A stretch of 43,723 nt of DNA from Planctomycetota bacterium (GCA_029979005.1 JAPOIJ010000019.1:1-43723); one strand, 5' to 3'. Numbered from the stretch's first letter, positions 17,584-26,660 are shown. The notes: generated by a model not told the origin, from the sequence alone. Program-made: numbers and translations.

Positions 17584-19056
17584 ATGTCCAACGATACTAA
17601 AACACACAAGCTCTACATTGAAACGGTTGGCTGTCAAATGAACATGCTCGACAGCGAAATGGTCGTTGCGAGTCTGCGCAGAGAAGGATACGAATTGTCA
17701 GACAATGTCGCTGATGCTGACACTATTTTGTTCAACACTTGTTCGGTCAGAGAGCAGGCTGAAAACAAAACCTATAGTGCGTTGGGGCGGCTTCGCGCTG
17801 AGAAGAAAAACCATCCACACAAAATCATCGGTGTCATGGGTTGCATGGCACAAAAAGATCAAAAGTTGATTTTTCAGAGAGCACCTTACGTCGATCTAAT
17901 CGTTGGCCCCGGGCAATTAAAAGAAATCCCATCGCTTATCCAAAAGGCGCGTACCGATGGCGGCCAACACTCGGCCGTGGGTTTAGGTCGAACCGCAGGC
18001 AAAGTTGCTGATATTAAACGAAGCCACGAAACGTTTGATCCGTTGCGCGACCCGACCATGCGGCCAACCCCGTTTCAGGCTTTTCTCAGGATTCAAATTG
18101 GCTGTGACAAATTTTGCACCTATTGCATCGTACCCATGACTCGGGGTCCGGAGCAGGGCAGGTCACCCCAGATGATTTTCGATGAGGCTAAGATACTCGC
18201 AGACCAGGGCTGTAAAGAAATCACCCTCCTTGGGCAGACCGTTAACAGTTACAAACACGTCGCTAAAGATGGAACGACGACGCGACTGGCAGATCTGCTT
18301 TATCAGCTTCATGACATCAATGGCATTGAACGCATCAAGTTCGTAACCAGTTACCCTAAGGATATGGGATACGAATTGTTAACCGCTGTTCGTGACCTAA
18401 AAAAAGTTTCTCCGTACCTTCATGTTCCACTGCAGAGTGGATCCGACGCCGTACTTAAACGAATGAAGCGTGGTTACACCGTGGGAGACTATCGCGACAT
18501 GATGGCACGGATTAATGAAACGCTTGGCGATGCCGCAGCGATTTCTTCCGATTTCATTGTTGGGTTCAGTGGTGAAACAGAGGATGAATTCCAGGAAACA
18601 GTGAACCTGGTCAAAGAGTGCCGATTCAAAAACAGTTTCATATTTAAATATTCTGAACGACCGGGCACGAAGGCATCCGATCACCTACCGGATGACATTC
18701 CATTTCTTGTGAAAAAGCGTCGCAATAATGAATTGCTGAATGTTCAAAACCAAATCAGCGAAGAAGACAATCAGAAATTTCTTGGCAAAACCGTCGAAGT
18801 GCTCGTCGAGGGACCAAGCAAACGTACCGATGCTGACGTTAACGACCTTTCCAACGGCCAACCTGTCACAGCAGGAACGCCGATGCAGCTGACAGGACGT
18901 ACCCACTGCGATCGGATTGTTGTATTCGATGGCACGACGCGACTCGTTGGTCAAACTATTCCCATTGGAATTTACGAAGTCGCCGCGTTCACGCTTATGG
19001 GTACCGTCATCACCGATCACGTGGCCTCTGGACCCGTGGTCAGTCTCAACGGGTGA
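17584..19056 (+). CDS. miaB: tRNA-2-methylthio-N6-dimethylallyladenosine synthase
   Basis: A 490-aa radical-SAM methylthiotransferase that converts i6A37 to ms2i6A37 in tRNAs reading UNN codons. I take the ATG at 17584 in place of an in-frame GTG 60 bp upstream, because the UPF0004 domain starts right after it (YIETVGCQMNMLDSE). The N-terminal cluster cysteines are C17, C53 and C87. The radical-SAM motif is C174-DKF-C178-TY-C181 within IQIGCDKFCTYCIVPMTRG. The C-terminal TRAM domain starts near residue 405 (FLGKTVEVLVEGPSKR) and includes LTGRTHCDRIVVFDG. The RGPEQGR sequence after the SAM cluster matches MiaB-type members. It stands 248 bp after fmt. Confidence 0.96.
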   Translation: MSNDTKTHKLYIETVGCQMNMLDSEMVVASLRREGYELSDNVADADTILFNTCSVREQAENKTYSALGRLRAEKKNHPHKIIGVMGCMAQKDQKLIFQRAPYVDLIVGPGQLKEIPSLIQKARTDGGQHSAVGLGRTAGKVADIKRSHETFDPLRDPTMRPTPFQAFLRIQIGCDKFCTYCIVPMTRGPEQGRSPQMIFDEAKILADQGCKEITLLGQTVNSYKHVAKDGTTTRLADLLYQLHDINGIERIKFVTSYPKDMGYELLTAVRDLKKVSPYLHVPLQSGSDAVLKRMKRGYTVGDYRDMMARINETLGDAAAISSDFIVGFSGETEDEFQETVNLVKECRFKNSFIFKYSERPGTKASDHLPDDIPFLVKKRRNNELLNVQNQISEEDNQKFLGKTVEVLVEGPSKRTDADVNDLSNGQPVTAGTPMQLTGRTHCDRIVVFDGTTRLVGQTIPIGIYEVAAFTLMGTVITDHVASGPVVSLNG

Positions 19057-19127
19057 TAACTGCGCTCATACCAAACAGTGGTGCGCGAGAAATGCACTAC
19101 AATTGCCGCCTTTTGATTTGGCGATCA

Positions 19128-20348
19128 TTAAAACCCCGGATCCAGATTTTGATATCTGCCGATTCGCACCAACTCTTTAATTAAATCCGAGGGCGTCTGA
19201 AATCGATTGGCAGGATCTTTTTCAAGCAATTGCATTACGATCTTCTCAAACAAGTCATTAACGGCCAACTGATATGACTTGGGATGCTTAGGTGTTTCAT
19301 CGCGAACATTAGTCAGCATCTCGACCAGAGAATCTCCACTTACCGGAGGACGACCGGTCAGCAATGCGTAGCAAGTTGCTCCCAGTCCATATAAATCGGA
19401 TCGCGTATCGACTTCCATATTGGCTCGCGTTCTTTCTGGAGCCATGTAAGGAATGTCGCCAAGTAATTGCCCCGGTTGGGTGACTTGTTGCGCCAAGGTT
19501 CCTTCGAGTGCCTTGGCCAGCATAAAGTCGCCTAACAGACAGGCCTTATCGCTATGCCGTCGCAAAATATTGGCGGGCGTCACATTCCGGTGGATAATTT
19601 TGTTTTCGTATCCTTTGTTTAACGCTCTCGCTACATCAACAGCGATCTGCCAGACTTTCTTCCAGTCCAGCATTCCTTCGATTCCGGTACGCTCAATGAG
19701 TTCGGACAGATTTTCACCATCAATGTACTCCATGGCGGCCCAGCAGTAGGGCCCGTTTTTACCCGCATTATAAAGATCGACAATTCGCGGATCTTTAATC
19801 GGCAACATGGTTCGCATCGCTCGAACAAAACGTTGGCGCTGCTCATCATTGGAAGTGAATTGAGGGGTCAGGATTTTTACTGCCGCAATTCGATCCTTAT
19901 TGGTATCCCGTGCTTTAAAGACGATTCCATTGTTACCCTTGCCAATAATTTCCAGCAACTCGTAAGGGCCTAGTTCTGTACCGACTAATTTTTGAAGCGG
20001 TTTCACAGATCCAACGTCTGTCTGATTGACGGGTGGATTCGTGTGCTCACCACTATCTTTTTTAATCAGTCTAATTCGGCTATCACCAGCCTGAATAACA
20101 CTTCCCACGTTGATCGTGCCCGTTGTTATTTGGGTCCCGTCGACAAACGTTCCGCTAGAACTTCCTCGATCTGAAATAACAAACTCATCACCTTGATTTC
20201 CCAATTCGAAATGAATTCGTGAAACCGATGGATCTGCAAGACGGAAATCACTTTTCTCTCCGCGACCTACGATCACAGTTTCGCCATCTCCAAGATCGAA
20301 AATTCGACCTGCATCTGGCCCCGCAAAAATAGTTAGCTGTAAATCCAT
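19128..20348 (-). CDS. FHA-domain protein with degenerate Ser/Thr kinase domain
   Basis: 406 aa: an N-terminal FHA phosphothreonine-binding domain (about 1-95, with VIVGRGEKSDFRLADPSVSRIHFEL) and a Hanks-type kinase fold (about 127-400). The Gly-rich loop GKGNNGIVFKA and VAIK-type Lys (K158) are present, as are N260, D274 and the APE-type MAPER. Three catalytic positions are changed: the alpha-C Glu in RFxRE is Ala177 (RFVRA), HRD is HRN (Asn255), and DFG is DFM (Met276). No membrane segment is visible. The gene is divergent from the active kinase gene at 20601, with 252 bp between starts. A pseudokinase scaffold that binds phosphorylated partners through FHA is the natural reading, though activity cannot be excluded from sequence alone. 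Confidence 0.88.
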   Translation of the reverse strand: MDLQLTIFAGPDAGRIFDLGDGETVIVGRGEKSDFRLADPSVSRIHFELGNQGDEFVISDRGSSSGTFVDGTQITTGTINVGSVIQAGDSRIRLIKKDSGEHTNPPVNQTDVGSVKPLQKLVGTELGPYELLEIIGKGNNGIVFKARDTNKDRIAAVKILTPQFTSNDEQRQRFVRAMRTMLPIKDPRIVDLYNAGKNGPYCWAAMEYIDGENLSELIERTGIEGMLDWKKVWQIAVDVARALNKGYENKIIHRNVTPANILRRHSDKACLLGDFMLAKALEGTLAQQVTQPGQLLGDIPYMAPERTRANMEVDTRSDLYGLGATCYALLTGRPPVSGDSLVEMLTNVRDETPKHPKSYQLAVNDLFEKIVMQLLEKDPANRFQTPSDLIKELVRIGRYQNLDPGF

Positions 20349-20600
20349 GGTTTTTCCGAGGAATGTCTAGTCGTAAAATTAGTTCTAATCCACTTCCGAA
20401 CAATTATAACTACAAGGTGATATTGCCGCGACCGATGATCATGAATACCTGCATCAAGTAATTTCAATCGCATCCGCGCTGTTCCGCAAAGCAGCAGGGA
20501 ACCTGGCTGTTTGAACCCGGGGCTGCAGTCGACGTGGTTTTCGCCGGCAACTACAATGCTGAAAGTCTGATCACTCAACACGACTCTGAGATCTAAGTCT

Positions 20601-23423
20601 TTGAAAATTAATTGCCACAACTGCAATCGAGAACTGACTTACAGCGAGAAACCTCCTCGCTTCTGCCAGCACTGTGGCGAATTCTTACAGGTCACCGATG
20701 AATTAAGAAGCTCACTTAAACCGGACGAAGACCTTACGATCGCACCGCAAAACTCCGACTTGAGCGGGGAGATTGCGACAAAGGAAAACGATCAGATCGA
20801 CCATTATCGAATGATCCGTTGGCTCGGTTCTGGCGGCATGGGAACGGTATGGGAAGCCGTCGATGAAAATAACGGCCGCCGCGTTGCTATCAAACGCAAT
20901 GTAGAGAACACGGGATCCGATGAGTCGTACGTCAAACGTTTTATGCGTGAAGCTCAATTGGCGGCACAGGTCTCTCATCCTAATGTGACCTTCATTTATG
21001 GTGTTGGAAACGAGGCTGGTCAGCCTTACATCGCGATGGAATTGATGCCAGGCAATACCCTGGCCGATTTAGTCAGCGTCGAAGGTTCGCTAGCCTGCTC
21101 AGTGGCCGTTGATCACGTCATCGGTATCATCGATGGCTTAATTGCAGTACATGAACAAGGAATGATTCATCGAGATGTCAAACCTGCGAATTGCTTTCTC
21201 GATTCCAATGGCAAAGTCAAGATTGGTGACTTTGGCTTATCCAAATCGACTCGTGACAAAGAGACTGGCCTGACAAAAACAGGCACCTTCATGGGCACTC
21301 CGTCTTATGCTGCTCCCGAGCAAATCCGCGGCGATAAGATTGACGGACGGACAGATCTTTACTCAGTAGGAGCTACCTTATTTTTTCTACTTACCGGTCG
21401 CACTCCCTTTCTTGGTGACGCCATGTCAGTCACTGCACAAGTGATTGCCGATCAAGCGCCTATCTGTTCTGAAATCAATCCCACGATTCCAAAAGACCTT
21501 GGCCGGGCAGTCGCAAAGTGCTTAGAAAAAGATCCTGCAAAACGATTTCAAACTCTTGAATCCCTTCGTCTAGCATTGATTCCTTTTGCAACCAAACGAG
21601 AGTCGATCTCTGATATCGGCCGCCGGCTTGCAGCATACATGATCGATCAAACGGTAATTCAGATCGTCCTTACATTGGTAATCTCAATAATCGCGGTGAT
21701 GATGATCTCCCAGCGTGAGGGAGTTCAATTTGACGAAGAAAAGGTTCAGCGAATAACGAAATCAGTAGGTTTTTGGGGGGTAATCCTGAGCTGGTTGCTG
21801 ACGACGCTTTATTTTACTTTTTGCGAAGGCTGGTTTGGCCGCGGCGTTGGCAAGCGATTGATGATGTTGAATTTGATTGATTCCGAAGGACAACGACCCG
21901 GTGCGATTAAGGCCTTCGCTCGATCTGTAATTCTGCCAGGCGGGTTGGGTGTTCCACTAGTCTTTATGCTTTGGAATGTAAGTGACAACTCGCCGACGAC
22001 CACGGTAGAAGTTCAGCTGCAGATGTTCATGCGAGACCTCGCTGCATCCTATATTCCCTGTCTGATCTGTGTGTCAACCATGAGGGCGTCAAATCGATTA
22101 TTAGGCATTCACGGAATGCTAACCGGAACGCGTGTTATTCGCCTCAACCAGGGCAAACAGAAGTTTCCAATTCCAGTGATTGTCCCTACGTTGACCGCCG
22201 TAGAACGACTTCAGTTTGGACCCTACGAAACAACAGAACTGATCGGTGAATCCAAATATGGAAAAGTTTATTTAAGCCAAGACGATAACCTTCACCGAAA
22301 CGTCTGGATCGTCGTCCATGCTGATGAAACTGATTTTTCAGTTGAGCGAATGAACCTCGCGCGTGACTCGCGTCAACGGTGGCTCGACGGTGGTTTACTA
22401 AGCGATGGCCAACGATGGGATGCGTTCGAATCTATCGAAGGGGTTCCCGTGCATATTTTTGTGGGACGTCAAAATAACGCCGACTGGAGTCTGTACGGAC
22501 AAGTCATGCTCGATATTGTGATCGAGGTTCAGGAAGCTATCAAAGACAATACCCTGCCAAAGACTACGAGCTTGTCTTTGGTCTGGCTCAATCAAGCCGG
22601 ACAGGGCAAGCTGATCGATAAACAACTCGTTAACCCAATCGAAAATAATCCTTTGGAGCTCGACGATTCTCCCCAACCCAACCTTGCCGGCATTAAACCG
22701 GGCCAGCAAGTTCCAGAAAAAGCAGCCGTGGGATTGGTGCAAGAACTCGGAGAACTGTTTCAAAGAACCCAGGTGTTTCCTACCTCCGTGCAAGATTTTT
22801 TAGCCGAACTTCAACAGCGACCTAAAACCGTGGAAACGCTTCGATGGGCTGAGGAACAATTACATTCTCGGGCGAACTCCATCAGCAATCTGACCTGGGA
22901 TGGTCGATTGGGAGTATTGAGCGCGACACTCGGTATCGAATTGGTTTTATATTCCTTGGTCTCTAGTGTTGTTTATCTTGCATGTTTCTTCTTTATTCCC
23001 GCATCCAGTGCCTACTGTTTCTCAGTTGGTCTCGCCTTGTCCTTGATATTGCCTGTTTTACTTAGCTGGCGTTGCAGCGGTGGCCCCGTTTTTCACGTAA
23101 TGGGTATCGAGGTCTGTAATCTAAAGGGCAAAAAGGCTAGTGGTTTGATCTGTTCAATCCGATCCATCATTTCGTGGACGCCAATTTTTGCGATTATTGG
23201 AGTCGTCGTTCTTTCACAACTCTACCGCGATCAGGGCAACGGGATTGACACTCCAACTGAAACGATGATGACTCCTGAGACCGATCCAATTACACAGTTT
23301 AAGGGGGATCTAATCGTCTATTACTCCTTGGTCTGTTTAGTGCTCGGTACGGTGATCACAATCGTGAAACCAAAACGTGGCATTGCCGACTTGCTCTTAG
23401 GGACGCGATTGATGCCAAAGTAA
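20601..23423 (+). CDS. Zinc-ribbon Ser/Thr kinase with two RDD membrane domains and a second kinase-like module
   Basis: 940 aa. The order is: zinc ribbon (C5, C8, C22, C25); active Hanks kinase (about 69-330: GSGGMGTVWEA, K98, E117, HRD at 190-192, N197, DFG at 210-212, APE at 238-240); RDD membrane domain (about 341-515, opening RRLAAYMIDQ and containing GKRLMMLNLI); a second kinase N-lobe-like segment (from about 539, FGPYETTELIGESKYGKVYLSQ) without HRD or DFG; and a second RDD-type membrane domain (about 765-935, with SWRCSGGPVFHVMGIEV). The start is TTG at 20601; the zinc-ribbon Cys begin at residue 5, which supports it. It probably is a membrane-embedded sensor kinase. RDD domains are often linked to transport, so coupling of phosphorylation to a membrane function is inference. 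Confidence 0.88.
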   Translation: MKINCHNCNRELTYSEKPPRFCQHCGEFLQVTDELRSSLKPDEDLTIAPQNSDLSGEIATKENDQIDHYRMIRWLGSGGMGTVWEAVDENNGRRVAIKRNVENTGSDESYVKRFMREAQLAAQVSHPNVTFIYGVGNEAGQPYIAMELMPGNTLADLVSVEGSLACSVAVDHVIGIIDGLIAVHEQGMIHRDVKPANCFLDSNGKVKIGDFGLSKSTRDKETGLTKTGTFMGTPSYAAPEQIRGDKIDGRTDLYSVGATLFFLLTGRTPFLGDAMSVTAQVIADQAPICSEINPTIPKDLGRAVAKCLEKDPAKRFQTLESLRLALIPFATKRESISDIGRRLAAYMIDQTVIQIVLTLVISIIAVMMISQREGVQFDEEKVQRITKSVGFWGVILSWLLTTLYFTFCEGWFGRGVGKRLMMLNLIDSEGQRPGAIKAFARSVILPGGLGVPLVFMLWNVSDNSPTTTVEVQLQMFMRDLAASYIPCLICVSTMRASNRLLGIHGMLTGTRVIRLNQGKQKFPIPVIVPTLTAVERLQFGPYETTELIGESKYGKVYLSQDDNLHRNVWIVVHADETDFSVERMNLARDSRQRWLDGGLLSDGQRWDAFESIEGVPVHIFVGRQNNADWSLYGQVMLDIVIEVQEAIKDNTLPKTTSLSLVWLNQAGQGKLIDKQLVNPIENNPLELDDSPQPNLAGIKPGQQVPEKAAVGLVQELGELFQRTQVFPTSVQDFLAELQQRPKTVETLRWAEEQLHSRANSISNLTWDGRLGVLSATLGIELVLYSLVSSVVYLACFFFIPASSAYCFSVGLALSLILPVLLSWRCSGGPVFHVMGIEVCNLKGKKASGLICSIRSIISWTPIFAIIGVVVLSQLYRDQGNGIDTPTETMMTPETDPITQFKGDLIVYYSLVCLVLGTVITIVKPKRGIADLLLGTRLMPK

Positions 23424-23510
23424 ATCTCTTTCCTAACCACCAAAGCGAAACCTCCCAAACAACCTATTTATCCCATGCCTCCTATTGATTTGAATTCAAC
23501 TCGCAAAAGG

Positions 23511-23524
23511 AAGCGCTGACGCTT
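23511..23524. repeat. Short inverted repeat AAGCG-CTGA-CGCTT
   Basis: A 5-bp stem with a CTGA tetraloop, inside AAGGAAGCGCTGACGCTTGC, in the gap after the RDD kinase gene. Short GC-rich palindromes of this sort recur between genes in some planctomycete genomes as I recall, but I see only this copy in the window. Confidence 0.35.
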
Positions 23525-23712
23525 GCGGTAATTCGGGGCGGTTGAGGGGACTTTGCTGAATTGGTAATTTAAGCAGCTAATTCATCGGAGGAATTTCCGG
23601 TGACGCGATTCAGGCATTGGAACTGAATCCGTACCGAAGTGCGGTATGCATTATCAGCCTATGGCGAATGATTCAATCGCATCAACATGTTTTACCAATC
23701 AAGGGGATCAGG

Positions 23713-23952
23713 ATGAAAAAGTTTATTGCAGCCGTCGCATGCACATTGTTAATGACCGGAACCATGTTCGCTCAAGACAACGAAGCTCCAGTTGAGCCAG
23801 TTGCACAAACTGCTCCAAGTGTCGTTGCGGGAAGCGGCTGCTGTGGTGCAACGACGGACTGCGGATGTGATCCATGTGCAAAACGCGTTCGGTTGGTCGC
23901 AAAACTTCGTGGAAAAATGTCCTGCCGCCGCGCACGGCGCTGCTGTAACTAG
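23713..23952 (+). CDS. Small secreted Cys-rich basic peptide
   Basis: A 79-aa protein. The ATG at 23713 is chosen over an upstream in-frame codon because AAGGGGATCAGG precedes it and a clean signal peptide follows (KKFIAAVACTLLMTGTMFAQ, cleavage probably after FAQ or near it). The mature part is about 58 residues: an acidic/Pro segment, then GSGCCG, CGCDPC, a Lys/Arg-rich stretch (RVRLVAKLRGK) and a final SCRRARRCCN. The eight Cys outside the signal peptide suggest disulphides or metal binding. It is a single-gene unit with a strong terminator 40 bp after the stop. I do not recognise a named family; a structural cell-envelope or toxin-like role would be speculation. Confidence 0.72.
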   Translation: MKKFIAAVACTLLMTGTMFAQDNEAPVEPVAQTAPSVVAGSGCCGATTDCGCDPCAKRVRLVAKLRGKMSCRRARRCCN

Positions 23953-23961
23953 TGTCATTTT

Positions 23962-23976
23962 TTGCGATTGTCGCAA
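23962..23976. other. Small hairpin after the Cys-rich peptide gene
   Basis: TTGCGA-TTG-TCGCAA, a 6-bp perfect stem directly after the stop codon and upstream of the main terminator hairpin. It might stabilise the mRNA 3' end. Confidence 0.35.
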
Positions 23977-23992
23977 TCTGGAAAACTCAAAG

Positions 23993-24021
23993 CATCGCTC
24001 CGACAAGAGCGATGTTTTTTT
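23993..24021 (+). terminator. Rho-independent terminator
   Basis: CATCGCTC, loop CGACAA, GAGCGATG, then seven T. An 8-bp perfect stem with T-run downstream of the Cys-rich peptide gene. Its A/T context would also permit partial function for the convergent lipoprotein gene ending at 24050, but the T-run favours the plus strand. Confidence 0.85.
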
Positions 24022-24049
24022 ATTGAATCGACGAAGTGATTAGTTAATA

Positions 24050-25132
24050 TCAATTTCCAACAGGGAATAAGCGTGTCATTATTTTTGTCGCCTGATCCCA
24101 TTGCTCGGCTGCTCGCTCGAAATCGACATTCATGATTTTCAGTGATTGAGAATCGGGAACGGCTGGTGACTTTGTCGTGATTGCCGGATTCAGAGGAATT
24201 TGCGCGCTTTGACTCTCAGCCAATTCCACTTCGACATCGGGGGCCAACAGTCGGTCGACTAACATTCGCGCTCGGGAAGGATTGGGGCCATTTTTAATAA
24301 TCGAGAGCGTATTGGGAATTAACAACGCGCCCATTTGATCAGACTTTTGGTCGGGAAACACAATCGCTACCGGGTTGGCCTTATTAAGTTCGATCATTGC
24401 ATCATCGGTATCCGTAAGCCCGAATGCATATTCCCCTCGAGCCACTTTGATGGCGACTTGCTTATTTCCACCTTCGACCACCGCATTATTTGCAATGTTA
24501 GTCAACAATTCGACAGCGTCTTTTTCGCCCAAAGTAGCAAACAACACGGCCGCATGGGTCGCCGTGGTTCCAAACAAAGGCCTCGCAATCGCACATTTGT
24601 TTTTCCATTTTGGATCGGCTAAATCATAAATTGAATCTGGCATTTGATTCGGATCGCTAATCAGATTGGTGTTAACAATCAATACGCGAGCCCGAGCAGC
24701 AAAGCCGTGCCACTGATCGCGTGAAGAAATATACTGCGACGGAAACACTTCAGCTGCGGGACTGCGATAAACTTCTAACAATCCCATTTTTTGCAGTCGC
24801 AATGTATGAAGGATTTCATTATTCCAAAACACATCTGCTTGCGGCCGGACTTTACTTTGAATTATTTCAGTCACTAATCCAACCGTTTTGTTCGATTCCT
24901 GATCGAACTTCGGTAAAATCCGGAGGTCCAGTTCCGGGCCAATGCGTTTAAGGATCGGCTCAGAAAACTCTCGATCCAACGCAGAATAAACAACAACTTC
25001 ATTGTCGGTCTTGGCGATACAGCCAGCACAAAAAACAACCAGACCGGCGCAGAACGAAACGATAACGCAATAAAAACAGGGTTTTAAATTCACTAAAGAA
25101 GCTTTAATTTTAGTACCCTTTATTTTATTCAT
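24050..25132 (-). CDS. Extracellular solute-binding lipoprotein, iron(III)-type ABC family
   Basis: 360 aa. The N-terminus is a lipoprotein signal: basic start, hydrophobic core (about 20-34) and lipobox VFCAGC with Cys38. The mature part resembles the FbpA/FutA/AfuA periplasmic binding proteins: VVVYSALDREFSEPILKR at the start, ADVFWNNEILHTLRLQKMGLLE in the position of the domain-linking motif, then DLADPKWKNKCAIARP and GGNKQVAIKVARGEYAFGLTDTDDA. Typical ligands are Fe3+ or other anion-coordinated metals; the exact ligand cannot be read. No permease or ATPase gene adjoins it, so the partner transporter must be elsewhere. It is convergent with the Cys-rich peptide gene. Confidence 0.85.
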   Translation of the reverse strand: MNKIKGTKIKASLVNLKPCFYCVIVSFCAGLVVFCAGCIAKTDNEVVVYSALDREFSEPILKRIGPELDLRILPKFDQESNKTVGLVTEIIQSKVRPQADVFWNNEILHTLRLQKMGLLEVYRSPAAEVFPSQYISSRDQWHGFAARARVLIVNTNLISDPNQMPDSIYDLADPKWKNKCAIARPLFGTTATHAAVLFATLGEKDAVELLTNIANNAVVEGGNKQVAIKVARGEYAFGLTDTDDAMIELNKANPVAIVFPDQKSDQMGALLIPNTLSIIKNGPNPSRARMLVDRLLAPDVEVELAESQSAQIPLNPAITTKSPAVPDSQSLKIMNVDFERAAEQWDQATKIMTRLFPVGN

Positions 25133-25208
25133 TCGAAACAGTCCACTTTTCGTTACGATACAGTGCGTTTCATTTCGCCGAAGTAATCTCGCTAACCACC
25201 GGACCTAG

Positions 25209-26660
25209 ATGATTTTTCTCCGCAAACTATATCTTAAGGCATTCGCTCGTCCAATGAACCAAATCTTCTCATTGGCACCTCCGCAACAACAGGTTTGCAA
25301 AGCCACGCTTGCTATTTTAATTATAACGCTTTCGACCAGTTTTACTTTTAGTCAAGACGACTGGCGGTCTGGGATGAAAAAAATCAATCCGCGAGTTTCC
25401 GATACTTTTAAGATCGACGATACCCTTGTAAAGGCCGCTGGGATTCAAAAAATTTCGGGCACGCATATCGATCTTTATACCGATGTCCGTGATGAAAAAC
25501 AGATAAACGAATTGGTAGCCGCTTTTGATCAAGCCGTCTCTCAATGGGTTGCCTTTTTTGGCCTCGGGGCAAAATCAGCGGATTTGTGGAAAATGAGAGC
25601 CTTCTTAATTGCTGACAAAGACAATCCAATTCAATTTCAGCGAGCTGGCCTGATGCCGGAAGACCTGCCAAATTTCAAAGCAGGTTTTCAGAGACGACAT
25701 AATTTCTGGCTCTATCTCCAACCGGGCAATTACTACACACGTCATTTACTCCTCCACGAAGGCACGCATGGTTTCATGCTCTGGTTTCTCGGCGGTCACG
25801 GTCCAGCCTGGTATAGCGAAGGCATGGCCGAATTGCTCGGCGTTCACCTATGGAATAATAGTCAGTTGAAGCTCAATCACCGATTGAGAAGTCGCGAGGA
25901 AGCGGAATACTGGGGGCGAGTCAAACGTATTCGAGACGAGCGAAACACCGACAACGAATTAGACCTTGAAGACGTACTCAATATTCCTCCAGCCGGATTT
26001 AATGATGTTCGGTATTACGCCTGGGCATGGGCGGGTTGTGAGTTTTTTCAAAACCATCCGAAAACGAAACAACTGTTTTCCAAACTGCCTCAGCTCGCGA
26101 AACTGGATGAAAACCGTTTTAATCGCGAATTTCTTGAATTACTTGGAAACAACTTGGATGTATTAAAACGCGACTGGATACTTTTTATCAACGAAATAGA
26201 CTACGGTTACGCAGTCGCGCGAGGGTGCCTCTCCAAGGCAATTTCTTTGGGTAGTCGATTCGGTTCCCCGCAATCCAAATTCCAAATTTCTGCAGAAAGA
26301 AGCTGGCAGATAACCGGACAAAACGTTCAACAAGGAGAACGATTTCGCATCAAAAGCAGTGGGGAATTCGTGGTTGGACAATCCGATCCTCAAACGCCTT
26401 GGAAATGCGAACCTAATGGAATTACAATCCAGTATCACCGAGGGCGCCCTCTGGGACGACTACAAGTCGGCATTTTAGACCTGAATGCTAAAACTGCAGA
26501 ACAACAAGTCAAGGGTTTGCTAAACCCCCTCGACATCGGATTAAGCGAGGTGATCTCCGCACCGACCAACGGAGTTCTCTGTTTTCGGATTAATGAATCG
26601 CCCGCTTTTTTAGATGACAACAAGGGCGCCTTGGAAGTCGCCATTGAAAAACTAGAATAG
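25209..26660 (+). CDS. Secreted HExxH metallopeptidase-like protein (DUF1570-like)
   Basis: 483 aa. A hydrophobic segment (about 31-48, ending FTFSQ) is a probable signal peptide. Either the ATG at 25209 or the in-frame ATG at 25254 may be the start; the second gives a more usual signal length. The zinc motif is H183-E184-G-T-H187 in LLLHEGTHGFMLWFLG, followed by PAWYSEGMAELLG with candidate third ligand E204 or E208, the pattern of gluzincin-type peptidase MA/DUF1570 proteins. The C-terminal 150 residues form a separate, beta-rich domain of unknown type. Neighbours are a divergent solute-binding lipoprotein and glyA, neither of which hints at substrate. Proteolytic activity is inferred from the motif only. 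Confidence 0.78.
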   Translation: MIFLRKLYLKAFARPMNQIFSLAPPQQQVCKATLAILIITLSTSFTFSQDDWRSGMKKINPRVSDTFKIDDTLVKAAGIQKISGTHIDLYTDVRDEKQINELVAAFDQAVSQWVAFFGLGAKSADLWKMRAFLIADKDNPIQFQRAGLMPEDLPNFKAGFQRRHNFWLYLQPGNYYTRHLLLHEGTHGFMLWFLGGHGPAWYSEGMAELLGVHLWNNSQLKLNHRLRSREEAEYWGRVKRIRDERNTDNELDLEDVLNIPPAGFNDVRYYAWAWAGCEFFQNHPKTKQLFSKLPQLAKLDENRFNREFLELLGNNLDVLKRDWILFINEIDYGYAVARGCLSKAISLGSRFGSPQSKFQISAERSWQITGQNVQQGERFRIKSSGEFVVGQSDPQTPWKCEPNGITIQYHRGRPLGRLQVGILDLNAKTAEQQVKGLLNPLDIGLSEVISAPTNGVLCFRINESPAFLDDNKGALEVAIEKLE

